36,806 bases of DNA from an uncultured Verrucomicrobiota bacterium (GTDB lineage Bacteria; Verrucomicrobiota; Verrucomicrobiia; Limisphaerales; UBA9464): assembly GCA_903896505.1 (NCBI GenBank), contig CAITXU010000137.1, positions 1 through 36,806 on the forward strand, written 5' to 3'. The notes under the pieces were generated by a model. It worked only from the letters and a program-made list of their open reading frames with translations. It was not told where the DNA came from and did not search any database. Of the stretch, positions 16,763 to 24,459 are shown piece after piece (the first letter of the stretch is position 1; each line of letters opens with the position of its first letter). The position numbers were made by a program, and so were the translations under genes.

Positions 16763-18127
16763 TCAAGAAGGGTTTGGATGGCCGGTTTTCCGGACGTCCT
16801 TCATGCTCGACACGAACGAAAAGCAGCCGACTCCGGCGAGCAATCCGTATTCCACGACACGCACCCACACAGGTTGGTCATATTCTCCCAGTCCGGGAAT
16901 CCCCAGATTTCCGCCCGTGCAATAACTCAGGGGTGCAAGACACAGGGCCGCAATGGCGACCGGGTTCGGGTTGGCCGAAACGAAGGGCAATAGCCATAGC
17001 AAGTACCAGGCGTTGACCGTCGAACTGAATAGGAAAAACGTCCCCAAAACAGGCAAACCAGGCAGGGGGCTTATGACCAATGGATTTTTCCCAGGTTGTT
17101 TGGAAAGACTCGCGGTGCCCAAGGCGAAATGGCACCAAACAGCCCCGAACACGACAGCGCCGATCGCTCGTGCGATCGATGAACCAAAGAGCATCCCGGC
17201 CAACGCATAGATCGAGGAGTTAAACTCCCAATCATGCGCCATGGCGGCGAGTCCATTGAACTCCGTTCTCCCTCCTTTGAGCAGGAACGGGAGGTAAAGG
17301 AGAGCGATCATAAACGCGCAGGCGGACCAAGCTGTGCTGCCTCGCCTCAGTAAGTCGATCGGCGCCAGAATCCAGCCAAATACCTTGGTTCCCCCGCTGG
17401 CAGCCCAAAAGATTCCGGCCAGAATGGGGAAACGGGTGGTCCAGGCAAAGGTGAGTAGCGCGATTCCGAGTGAATCAGGGTGGGCATTGAAGGCTGTTTC
17501 CGCGACTGCCAAGGGGCACCAGCAAAGAAGCAGGAAGGCACGAGGTGAAATACGTCGGAATAAAGCAACCCAAGTGAGCCCTTCTGAAAGGGTCAGGATC
17601 AACTTCCATGGCCAAAGTTTTCCCGGAGCAATCCAATAGGAAGCCCCGAACGAGAGCTCCGCAACGGGGCCATACACCGTTGTCAGGTGGGGATGATTAA
17701 TCTGGTCCAGAATCGATTGAAAATCGGGGCTGATCGTTAAATCGCCGAAATAGGAGGCGGGCGCGCGAAGGTACGGATTGCCGAACTCGATCAGGATTCG
17801 CCCGTCCCAGAGAAAACGAAAGGGATCATCCTCCAGGACGGGGCTGGCGAGAAATCCAATCCCGCGAAAGGCGATAGCCCAAAGCGCAACCCATCGACCC
17901 CGACATTGGGGGACCTTCCACGCGGCGATCCCGAGTAGAATCCACGCTCCCCATTGGCAACCCATCCAGAAGGAAAGCATCCGGCTTTGCACGCCGTGTC
18001 GGCTGGCAGCTGCCAGCACAGCCCAAAGGAGGAGGGTGGTTGTCGCGATGATGTGGAAAAAACAAGATGCCGGGCACCGATGATTGACTGAGGTCCAGGA
18101 GCTCGATTTCCAAAGCGACGGGATCAT
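16763..18127 (-). CDS. Polytopic GT-C type glycosyltransferase (mannosyltransferase/GT87-like)
   Basis: This 454-residue integral membrane protein has about ten to twelve hydrophobic segments. The first large loop contains LEDDPFRFLWDGRILIEFGN and then HPHLTTVYGPVAELSFG. An Asp-rich loop followed by a Tyr-Gly-Pro loop is typical of GT-C enzymes that use polyprenyl-phosphate sugars. It should move a sugar from a lipid carrier to an acceptor on the periplasmic side. Its start overlaps the upstream GT2 gene by 4 bp (ATGA), so carrier-sugar synthesis and transfer are coupled. The sugar and the acceptor cannot be told from the sequence. Confidence 0.75.
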   Translation of the reverse strand: MIPSLWKSSSWTSVNHRCPASCFFHIIATTTLLLWAVLAAASRHGVQSRMLSFWMGCQWGAWILLGIAAWKVPQCRGRWVALWAIAFRGIGFLASPVLEDDPFRFLWDGRILIEFGNPYLRAPASYFGDLTISPDFQSILDQINHPHLTTVYGPVAELSFGASYWIAPGKLWPWKLILTLSEGLTWVALFRRISPRAFLLLCWCPLAVAETAFNAHPDSLGIALLTFAWTTRFPILAGIFWAASGGTKVFGWILAPIDLLRRGSTAWSACAFMIALLYLPFLLKGGRTEFNGLAAMAHDWEFNSSIYALAGMLFGSSIARAIGAVVFGAVWCHFALGTASLSKQPGKNPLVISPLPGLPVLGTFFLFSSTVNAWYLLWLLPFVSANPNPVAIAALCLAPLSYCTGGNLGIPGLGEYDQPVWVRVVEYGLLAGVGCFSFVSSMKDVRKTGHPNPS

Positions 18128-18984
18128 TTGGGCGAGGCGGAAAGGAGTTTGCGCTCAGCCAACCGTCTGTCCATGTGCCTACGACGGGAGGATCGGAGTC
18201 GCCAAAGGATAACCTGAAACAGCACCGAAAGAATGCCACGACCGGCCCGAAGAGTGCCCCATAGATTTCCCGATATCTTCGATTCTCCCGCAATCCTTGG
18301 GTAATAGAGCACCGGAATCTCGACCACAGAAATACCAAGCTCCCAAGCCCGGACCTGCATTTCGACATTCCAGCCAAAGCCCCGATCCTGGAGACGCATC
18401 CGCTCCAATGCATCTCGACGTACAAGGCGAAGCGAACCCAAATCGCGAAGTTTCCTGGCCCAACCCCATTCGAGGACCTGGCATACGGCGCGATTTCCCC
18501 AACGCTGAATCCCCTTGAGCCTGCGCCGGGAGGCAACCGAAGCAGTCCTGTCGCCAACGATCATTTCGGCTCCAGATTCAACAGCTACCTGCCATCGAAA
18601 AGATTCGTCGGCATCAAGACGGTCACTTCCATCGGCAGAACTGAATAGCGCCCAGCGATAATCGGCAGGCCAGTCTTGAAGTCCCCGCCAGGCGGCTGCC
18701 CCGTAACCTCGAGTCGTTTCGATCATCACCTCGGCTCCCGCCTCCACCGCTGCCGCAGTGGTTTGGTCTGTGCTGCCGTTGTCAACCACGCGGACACGCC
18801 CGACGCCCAATGCGAGCCACCGTCGGACCGTGGTTGCCACGGAGTCGACCTCATTGAGGGCGGGAATGATGACGATGGTCTCCGCAAAGAACCGGGGCCT
18901 GGTTGAAGTGCTGCCCCTTTTAGGGCGAACGGAAGAATGAGGTTGGGAAACCATTGAAAGACAGCCTGTTGCAATTAGGGCCAC
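18124..18984 (-). CDS. GT2-family glycosyltransferase (dolichyl-phosphate mannose synthase-like)
   Basis: The protein has 286 residues. The GT-A fold is seen in VIIPALNEVDSVATTVRRW, VRVVDNGSTDQT, RGYGAAAWRGLQ and the acceptor-side SSADGSDRLDADES. The order of motifs fits the DPM1/DPG synthase group that loads a sugar onto a polyprenyl phosphate. The segment YYPRIAGESKISGNLWGTLR is the usual C-terminal amphipathic part; there is no extra membrane domain. It is the first gene of a two-gene operon with the GT-C enzyme and likely supplies its donor. It is divergent from the ECF sigma gene 43 bp away. An inner start at 18954 is possible. Confidence 0.88.
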   Translation of the reverse strand: MALIATGCLSMVSQPHSSVRPKRGSTSTRPRFFAETIVIIPALNEVDSVATTVRRWLALGVGRVRVVDNGSTDQTTAAAVEAGAEVMIETTRGYGAAAWRGLQDWPADYRWALFSSADGSDRLDADESFRWQVAVESGAEMIVGDRTASVASRRRLKGIQRWGNRAVCQVLEWGWARKLRDLGSLRLVRRDALERMRLQDRGFGWNVEMQVRAWELGISVVEIPVLYYPRIAGESKISGNLWGTLRAGRGILSVLFQVILWRLRSSRRRHMDRRLAERKLLSASPK

Positions 18985-18997
18985 GAACCCTGACCGT

Positions 18998-19020
18998 TAT
19001 TCCCAAAATCTTTGGGAATA
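18998..19020. promoter_or_regulatory. Perfect 23-bp palindrome in the divergent promoter region
   Basis: TATTCCCAAA and TTTGGGAATA flank a 3-base ATC centre and match perfectly. The palindrome ends 7 bases before the ECF sigma start and lies 14 bases upstream of the GT2 start. This position suits an operator for a dimeric regulator, or an mRNA hairpin over the sigma-gene start region. Which of these applies is not decided by the sequence. Confidence 0.55.
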
Positions 19021-19027
19021 GGAACCG

Positions 19028-19594
19028 ATGTCACCGACTCTGATCAACGTGTCAGAAAGGGAAATGGATGCGACAGTGGAGCGGCATTACGCCTCCCTTT
19101 ACCGGTATGCATTGGGGCTCTCGGCAAATCCCAGCACGGCATCCGATTTGACGCAAGAGACCTTCTATCTCTGGGTCCGCCATCGAGAAGAGATACTCGA
19201 TCCGGACAAGGTGCGCTCGTGGCTATTTACCACCCTCTACCGCCTTTTTCTCAAGCTTTGTCGGCATTCCACCCGGTTCCCGCATTCAGAGATTGAGGCG
19301 GTGGAGGATGAGCTGCCAACCATTGCACCCGAAACAATCAGCGGGCTCGACGGCGGTTTGGTCATGGATGCGCTGCTGAAGGTGGATGAACGCTATCGCC
19401 TGGTCCTGGTTCAATTTTATATGGAGGGGCTAACCTATTCAGAGATTGCCGCCGCTGCGGACATTCCCATCGGCACTGTCATGTCGAGAATCTCCCGCGG
19501 TCGCGCCGAGTTGCGTGAGCACCTGACCTCCAGCTTCCAAACGGAAGCGGGTAAAGTCATCCCATTCCGCACCGCCAATGGAATATTCATTTAG
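19028..19594 (+). CDS. ECF-type RNA polymerase sigma-70 factor
   Basis: This 188-residue protein has only regions 2 and 4. Region 2 covers about residues 16-85 (YASLYRYALGLSANPSTASD, LTQETFYLWVRHREE, VRSWLFTTLYRLFLK). Region 4 covers about 110-165 (RLVLVQFYMEGLTYSEIAAA, ADIPIGTVMSRISRGRAELR), a standard helix-turn-helix for the -35 element. It is the first of nine close-packed genes and is followed 9 bp later by a likely anti-sigma gene, so it probably directs this operon in response to an envelope signal. GGAAC lies just before the ATG; the spacing is short. Confidence 0.92.
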   Translation: MSPTLINVSEREMDATVERHYASLYRYALGLSANPSTASDLTQETFYLWVRHREEILDPDKVRSWLFTTLYRLFLKLCRHSTRFPHSEIEAVEDELPTIAPETISGLDGGLVMDALLKVDERYRLVLVQFYMEGLTYSEIAAAADIPIGTVMSRISRGRAELREHLTSSFQTEAGKVIPFRTANGIFI

Positions 19595-19603
19595 CTTCAT
19601 CCA

Positions 19604-20386
19604 GTGAATCGAACACGCGCAAAACTAATCCTTGGATCGTGCCTGCCCGGCGGAAATACGCCGGACGATCCGCTGTACCGTGAGGCTCTCGCCTTCGCTG
19701 AGTCCGATCCCGAACTCCGGCGTTGGCTGGAGGAGCTGCAGGCGTTTGACTCCATCATCGTCTCGAAGTTGCAGGAGATGAGTCCCCCGTCCGATCTGTT
19801 GGACACCATCCTGATTGGATGTCATCCCGAAATCCGACCTCGTCGATGGACTTCTCGGTTTGGTTACCGCGGCTGGGTCATCCCGTTGGCCGCCGCTGTC
19901 TTGCTCCTGTTCGGGATTCCTCTGTACCTGCAATTTTCAAGAGAGTCCAATGATGCGTCAGGCTTCAGGTCCGCCGCGGCACGGTTTCTTTCCACGGAGT
20001 GGGACCATCAATTCACATCCGATCTCCATCATTTCCCCGAAATTCAAAGGTGGGCCACCGCGTTACCCGAACCGCAACACCTGGAGATTCCAGCCAACCT
20101 GGAGACCTTGGAGACCTACGGCTGCCGGGTCTTCCAGTGGCATGGCCAAACAGCCATGCTCGTCTGCTTTATTTCCAAGTCCAACGGCGAAATCATCCAC
20201 GTGATCAGTGTCCGCAAAGTGGGCATTTCAGACGGCCCGATCCGGTTCAGTGGCGGAACCCTTGAGATGGCGCAGGTTGGAGAATGGAATTCGGCAGCCT
20301 GGGTTCACGGGGATCGACTCTACATTGCATTTTCCAAGTTGGACCCGACTGCGCTCGCTCAGGAGCTGGGGACAGTGAATCTCTGA
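19604..20386 (+). CDS. Anti-sigma-factor-like membrane protein
   Basis: The protein has 260 residues and a GTG start. The N-terminal 85 residues are cytoplasmic and helical (DPLYREALAFAESDPELRRW, LQEMSPPSDLLDTIL), like the sigma-binding domain of membrane anti-sigma factors. One membrane segment follows at about residues 90-110 (GWVIPLAAAVLLLFGIPLYL). The C-terminal 150 residues would lie in the periplasm and include ETYGCRVFQWHGQTAMLVCF, with two cysteines that might sense redox state (inference). No zinc-binding HxxxCxxC motif is present. Position after the sigma gene is the main ground for the role. Confidence 0.75.
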   Translation: MNRTRAKLILGSCLPGGNTPDDPLYREALAFAESDPELRRWLEELQAFDSIIVSKLQEMSPPSDLLDTILIGCHPEIRPRRWTSRFGYRGWVIPLAAAVLLLFGIPLYLQFSRESNDASGFRSAAARFLSTEWDHQFTSDLHHFPEIQRWATALPEPQHLEIPANLETLETYGCRVFQWHGQTAMLVCFISKSNGEIIHVISVRKVGISDGPIRFSGGTLEMAQVGEWNSAAWVHGDRLYIAFSKLDPTALAQELGTVNL

Positions 20387-20395
20387 CTCAAGCTG

Positions 20396-21169
20396 ATGAC
20401 CATGAAAACACGACTGCTGACGATTATCCACTCCCTGATTCTGCTGGGATTGACAGGGGCATTTGGCGCTGAATTCGACTCCGCTCATCTCGCCTGGAAC
20501 CGATTGGTTGCTACGGGCGTTCACGAAGGCATGGTGGACTACGCATCGATTCAGGGGAAACCGGCGGAATTAAACACCTACCTGGACGGGTTGGCTGCTG
20601 TGACCGAAGTCGAGTTCAAGAGCTGGAAGCAACCGGAACAACTGGCATTTTTAATCAATCTCTATAATGCATCCACGGTGAAAATGATGGTGGACCACTA
20701 TCCGGTGACCAGCATCAAGAAGATCGGGAGCGTTTGGAAGGGACCATGGAAGCAGGAGGTCGTTCATCTTTGGGGCAAGACGGTAACCCTGGACCATCTG
20801 GAGCACGAAGTCATACGCCCTGGTTATCCGGATCCTCGGGTTCATTTTGCCCTTGTTTGCGCCGCCAAGGGATGCCCCCCCCTTCGCAGCGAAGCGTACA
20901 TCGGTTCCCGGTTGGACGACCAATTGAACGACCAAGCGCGACGCTTCCTGTCGACCCGGGAGAAAAACCGTATCGATAGCAAGGAACGCACCGTCTATTT
21001 GTCCCCGATCTTCAAATGGTACGCCGGGGACTTTGAGGCCAAGTCGGGGTCGGTGTTGGAGGCAATCCAACCGTTCTGGCCAGCATCTCAAACGATTCCG
21101 TCCGATCTGGCCCAATTCAAGATTCGGTACACCGACTACGATTGGTCCCTCAACGAGAAACCGCGCTGA
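20396..21169 (+). CDS. DUF547 exported protein
   Basis: This 257-residue protein has a signal peptide (LLTIIHSLILLGLTGAFGA). Typical DUF547 features are VDYASIQGKPAELNTYLDGL, QLAFLINLYNASTVKMMVDH, the LEHEVIRPGYPDPRVHFALV segment and CAAKGCPPLRSEAY with two cysteines, then ERTVYLSPIFKWYAGDFE. The fold is distantly cysteine-protease-like in published descriptions, but no activity is established. It often occurs near TVP38 and flavin disulfide reductase genes, as here. An alternative ATG lies two codons in, at 20402. It follows the anti-sigma gene by 9 bp. Confidence 0.88.
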   Translation: MTMKTRLLTIIHSLILLGLTGAFGAEFDSAHLAWNRLVATGVHEGMVDYASIQGKPAELNTYLDGLAAVTEVEFKSWKQPEQLAFLINLYNASTVKMMVDHYPVTSIKKIGSVWKGPWKQEVVHLWGKTVTLDHLEHEVIRPGYPDPRVHFALVCAAKGCPPLRSEAYIGSRLDDQLNDQARRFLSTREKNRIDSKERTVYLSPIFKWYAGDFEAKSGSVLEAIQPFWPASQTIPSDLAQFKIRYTDYDWSLNEKPR

Positions 21170-21289
21170 CTGCGCCGATTTATTGTTGGCAAGGTTAGGG
21201 ACTCATCTCCGACCAACCCAGGAAAAGAAGAAGCCTGCGCGCTTGAGGCCGGAAAAAAGTCCGCGCCATTTTTGAGGACAGTATCCTCG

Positions 21290-22015
21290 ATGAACTACTC
21301 TAAAGCCATGAACGCGAACGAACCGTCCAAATCAACCTCCATCGGGCGATGGCGATGGCTGTTTTTGGTCGCCACCGCCGTGATGATCATTGCCGCCGCC
21401 AGATATTTTCACGTCCAGGATTTACTGAAGGAGTCGCTCGATCGTGTGGGGGGCTTGGGGTGGACGGGAGTACTCCTGTTTATCGGAATTTACGCTGTCG
21501 CCACGGTACTCTTTGTTCCGGGGTCGGTTCTCACTTTGGGTGCCGGCGCGGTGTACGGCGTGGTCTGGGGCTCGATTTACGTTTCCATCGCATCCGTCCT
21601 TGGGGCTACCTCGGCGTTTCTCGTGGGGCGCTACCTGGCTCGCGACGCGATTGCGAGAAAGATCGCGGGAAATGACCGCTTCGCCGCCATCGACCGGGCT
21701 GTGGCAACCGGCGGCTGGAGAATTGTGGGCCTGACCCGCTTGTCACCCGTCTTTCCCTTCACTCTCTTGAATTATGCATTCGGACTCACTCGCGTCTCGC
21801 TCGGTGAGTATGTGATCGCGTCTTGGATCGGGATGATGCCCGGCACGATCATGTATGTCTATATCGGTTCGCTGGCCCAAGCAGCGTCCGGTCAGCGGAG
21901 TCGAACCCCCTTGGAATGGGGGCTTTACGGCATCGGTCTCCTGGCAACCGTGGCCGTGACGGTCGTGATTACCCGTCTTGCCAAACGCGAGCTTGCGCAA
22001 TCCATTCAGCGTTAA
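21290..22015 (+). CDS. TVP38/TMEM64 (DedA superfamily) membrane protein
   Basis: The protein has about 241 residues and five or six membrane segments. The family core is clear: VPGSVLTLGAGAVYGVVWGS, ASVLGATSAFLVGRYLARDA, RLSPVFPFTLLNYAFGLTRV and SWIGMMPGTIMYVYIGSLA. Members are thought to act as lipid scramblases or proton-coupled transporters; the substrate here is unknown. The ATG at 21290 is preceded by TGAGGA about 10 bases upstream; a TTG at 21272 and an ATG at 21308 are alternatives. It is followed 21 bp later by the MerA-like gene, a frequent neighbour of this family. Confidence 0.9.
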   Translation: MNYSKAMNANEPSKSTSIGRWRWLFLVATAVMIIAAARYFHVQDLLKESLDRVGGLGWTGVLLFIGIYAVATVLFVPGSVLTLGAGAVYGVVWGSIYVSIASVLGATSAFLVGRYLARDAIARKIAGNDRFAAIDRAVATGGWRIVGLTRLSPVFPFTLLNYAFGLTRVSLGEYVIASWIGMMPGTIMYVYIGSLAQAASGQRSRTPLEWGLYGIGLLATVAVTVVITRLAKRELAQSIQR

Positions 22016-22036
22016 TTCTTTTATCTTACGCAGCCA

Positions 22037-23560
22037 ATGAATTCACCGATGTCGCACCCGATCTTGCCCTGGGACGAATACAACCAAAAGTTGGTGACCA
22101 ACGTCCATCCACCGGACTGGAAAAACCCGGTGGCTCAAAGCCGATACAACGTGGTCGTGATCGGCGCAGGAACTGCCGGGTTGGTCACTGCAGCCGGTGC
22201 GGCAGGGCTCGGTGCCAAAGTCGCCCTGATTGAAAGGCATTTCATGGGCGGAGACTGTTTGAACGTGGGATGCGTTCCCTCCAAAGCCATCCTTCGGTCC
22301 GCACGCGCCGTGGCTGCGACCCGGAACCTGGACGAATTGGGCGTGAGAGTCCCTCCGGGCGTTTTCATGGATTTCCCGGCGATGATGGAGCGCATGCGCA
22401 GACTTCGGGCTGACATTAGTCCTCACGATTCCGCACGTCGCTTTACTGAACTGGGCGTGGATGTCTTTTTCGGCACTGGAAAATTCACAGGACGGAAGAC
22501 AATTGAAATCAGCGGGCAGACGCTGTCGTTTTCAAAGGCTGTCATCGCCACCGGCGCTCGAGCGTCCGCGCCTCCCATTCCGGGTTTGGATACCGTCCCT
22601 TACCTCACCAACGAGACTCTTTTCAATTTAACCGAGCTTCCGAAACGATTTGGAATCATCGGAGCGGGACCCATTGGTTGTGAAATGGCGCAGGCGTTCG
22701 CGCGGTTCGGCTCGGAAGTCTATTTGGTCGATAGTAAACACGGCGTGTTGGCCCGCGAGGATCGTGATGCCGCGTCGGTGGTGGAGGCAGCACTGGTTCA
22801 CGATGGGGTAAAAATACTGTGTTGCGGTAAAGACCTGAAGGTCCGTCGTGAAAGTGATGGCTGCCATCTCAAGGTCGAGTCACACGGGCGGGCGTATGAC
22901 GTCGTGGTGGACCAAATCCTCGTCGCGGCGGGGCGAACCCCGAATATCGAGAATCTGGACCTCGCCGCCGCCGGTGTGGCATTTGACTCAAAGGGAATTC
23001 AGGTCAATGACCGACTTCAGACCACGAATGCTCGGATTTACGCCTGCGGGGATGTCTGTTCGCGGTACCAGTTCACCCATGCTGCGGATTTTATGGCCCG
23101 TACGGTCATCCAAAATGCCTTGTTCATGGGCACAGCCAAAGTCAGTTCCCTGGTCATTCCGTGGGCCACCTATACCTCACCCGAACTAGCCCACGTGGGT
23201 CTTTATGAAGAGGAGGCTAAAGCCCAGGGAATCAGCGTCGAAACCTATACCCAAGACCTCAGCAAGGTCGATCGGTCGATTTTGGATGGCGAGGTGGAAG
23301 GCTTCGTTCGGGTTCATCTCCGAAAAGGAACTGACGAGATCATCGGCGCGACGATTGTCGCACCCCATGCGGGCGAATTGATCGGAGAGTTGACCCTCGC
23401 CATCAAGGCAAAGGTTGGACTCCGGACGGTCGGGGCTTCCATCCATCCGTATCCCACCGTCGCGGAGGCAATTCGGAAGACTGGAGATATGTACAATCGC
23501 ACCCGTCTTACCCCCACGATCCGGGGCCTTATGCAACGGTGGCTCGCCTGGCAACGATGA
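22037..23560 (+). CDS. MerA-like FAD-dependent pyridine nucleotide-disulfide oxidoreductase
   Basis: This 507-residue protein has an FAD-binding VVVIGAGTAGLVTAAGAAG, the redox-active GGDCLNVGCVPSKAIL (Cys74, Cys79), an NAD(P)-binding FGIIGAGPIGCEMAQAFARF, the second FAD motif IYACGDVCSRYQFTHAADF, and the dimer-face HPYPTVAE (His470, Glu477). These mark the class I family of lipoamide dehydrogenase, glutathione reductase and MerA. It lacks the N-terminal NmerA domain and the C-terminal Cys-Cys pair of true mercuric reductases and ends in RWLAWQR, so a different disulfide or metal substrate is likely. It could feed electrons to the thiol proteins encoded downstream (inference). Confidence 0.9.
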   Translation: MNSPMSHPILPWDEYNQKLVTNVHPPDWKNPVAQSRYNVVVIGAGTAGLVTAAGAAGLGAKVALIERHFMGGDCLNVGCVPSKAILRSARAVAATRNLDELGVRVPPGVFMDFPAMMERMRRLRADISPHDSARRFTELGVDVFFGTGKFTGRKTIEISGQTLSFSKAVIATGARASAPPIPGLDTVPYLTNETLFNLTELPKRFGIIGAGPIGCEMAQAFARFGSEVYLVDSKHGVLAREDRDAASVVEAALVHDGVKILCCGKDLKVRRESDGCHLKVESHGRAYDVVVDQILVAAGRTPNIENLDLAAAGVAFDSKGIQVNDRLQTTNARIYACGDVCSRYQFTHAADFMARTVIQNALFMGTAKVSSLVIPWATYTSPELAHVGLYEEEAKAQGISVETYTQDLSKVDRSILDGEVEGFVRVHLRKGTDEIIGATIVAPHAGELIGELTLAIKAKVGLRTVGASIHPYPTVAEAIRKTGDMYNRTRLTPTIRGLMQRWLAWQR

Positions 23561-23622
23561 ACCGCCCCTTCTTCGCCGGAGTAAGGAAGGGAACACACGG
23601 CCGACCTATCACCGTCTTCGAT

Positions 23623-23874
23623 ATGAAACCACGATTCTCAATCCTCTCTCTCGGAGAACGGTCCACAACAAGGCAGGTGGCCTGCATCCTCTGTGGCCTT
23701 CTTCTGTCGGGCTGCGCCGTCCCGGTGCATCAACAGCGGCTGGTATCGCAACCGAACATGCAGTTTTCTGATTCGCCTGTGTTCAGTTACCAGGCGCGCC
23801 AGTTGACTCAGATCGAATCTGGAGCGGCTGCGTATGGAGGTGCCCAGGCGGCCGGATGCACTTCCTGCCGATAG
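23623..23874 (+). CDS. DUF4266-like lipoprotein with C-terminal CxxC tail
   Basis: The protein has 83 residues. A lipoprotein signal with the lipobox LLSG-Cys31 is clear (QVACILCGLLLSGC), so the mature protein is about 53 residues and lipid-anchored. The mature part reads VPVHQQRLVSQPNMQFSD, then a Gly/Ala-rich segment and the end GCTSCR. This is the layout of DUF4266 (a conserved 'L--P-M' and a Gly-rich tail with two cysteines). Cys79 and Cys82 could bind metal or form a disulfide. The ATG at 23623 gives the best signal peptide; an ATG at 23557 overlapping the MerA-like stop is an alternative. It is followed by the TlpA and DUF3570 genes, the usual neighbours of DUF4266. Confidence 0.75.
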   Translation: MKPRFSILSLGERSTTRQVACILCGLLLSGCAVPVHQQRLVSQPNMQFSDSPVFSYQARQLTQIESGAAAYGGAQAAGCTSCR

Positions 23875-23907
23875 TCGGTTCAACGCCCATCGTCACTCCC
23901 CATTTCC

Positions 23908-24459
23908 ATGAAACCTCTGAGAATCAATCGCTTCGGACTCCTTGCCGGTTTTCTGGCGTCGATGATGTCTTCCCTCGCGGGTCCTGTTCCCGTGGTCGCC
24001 CCCGCCTTTGAGCTGCAGCGATTTGCCGACGGGCCGGCCATCAAATTGACCGACTATACGGGTCAGGTGGTGGTTCTGGATTTCTTTGCCTATTGGTGCG
24101 GCCCCTGTACGCAGTCGGCCCCGCTGATAGAAGAACAGATTCAGAAGTACTACGCCTCGCGAAAGGGCAATGCCCACGGGGTTCCGGTTCAGGTGATTTC
24201 CATCAATGTAGAGAAGGATGAACCCAAAAAGACGGCCGCCTTTATCAAGAAGCACGGTTCGAGCCTGGTGGCCAATGACTTGGAGGGAGGTACTCTGAAG
24301 GCCCTGGGCGGAGCTGCCTTGCCGTATGTGGTCATCCTGGATGGTTCCATGGCAACGGGTGAACGGCCTGAGTTTAAAGTCATTTACGCCAGCCCCGGGT
24401 TTCCCGGTGCAGGGCCACTGCGCACCCTCGTGGATTCCGTTGGGGAAGGAAAACGATGA
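23908..24459 (+). CDS. TlpA/ResA-like periplasmic thioredoxin (WCGPC)
   Basis: The protein has 183 residues. It has an N-terminal signal (GLLAGFLASMMSSLAGPVP) and a thioredoxin fold with VVVLDFFAYWCGPCTQSAP. The active-site cysteines are Cys64 and Cys67 in WCGPC, the thioredoxin-like dipeptide. The cis-proline region is visible as GGAALPYVVILDG. It should reduce or isomerise thiols in the periplasm, with the neighbouring lipoprotein tail as a plausible partner (inference). Its stop overlaps the next gene by 4 bp. Confidence 0.88.
   Translation: MKPLRINRFGLLAGFLASMMSSLAGPVPVVAPAFELQRFADGPAIKLTDYTGQVVVLDFFAYWCGPCTQSAPLIEEQIQKYYASRKGNAHGVPVQVISINVEKDEPKKTAAFIKKHGSSLVANDLEGGTLKALGGAALPYVVILDGSMATGERPEFKVIYASPGFPGAGPLRTLVDSVGEGKR

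Noticed and set aside
22037..23560. Mercury resistance operon
   Set aside because: No merR, merT or merP genes, no NmerA domain and no C-terminal Cys-Cys pair.
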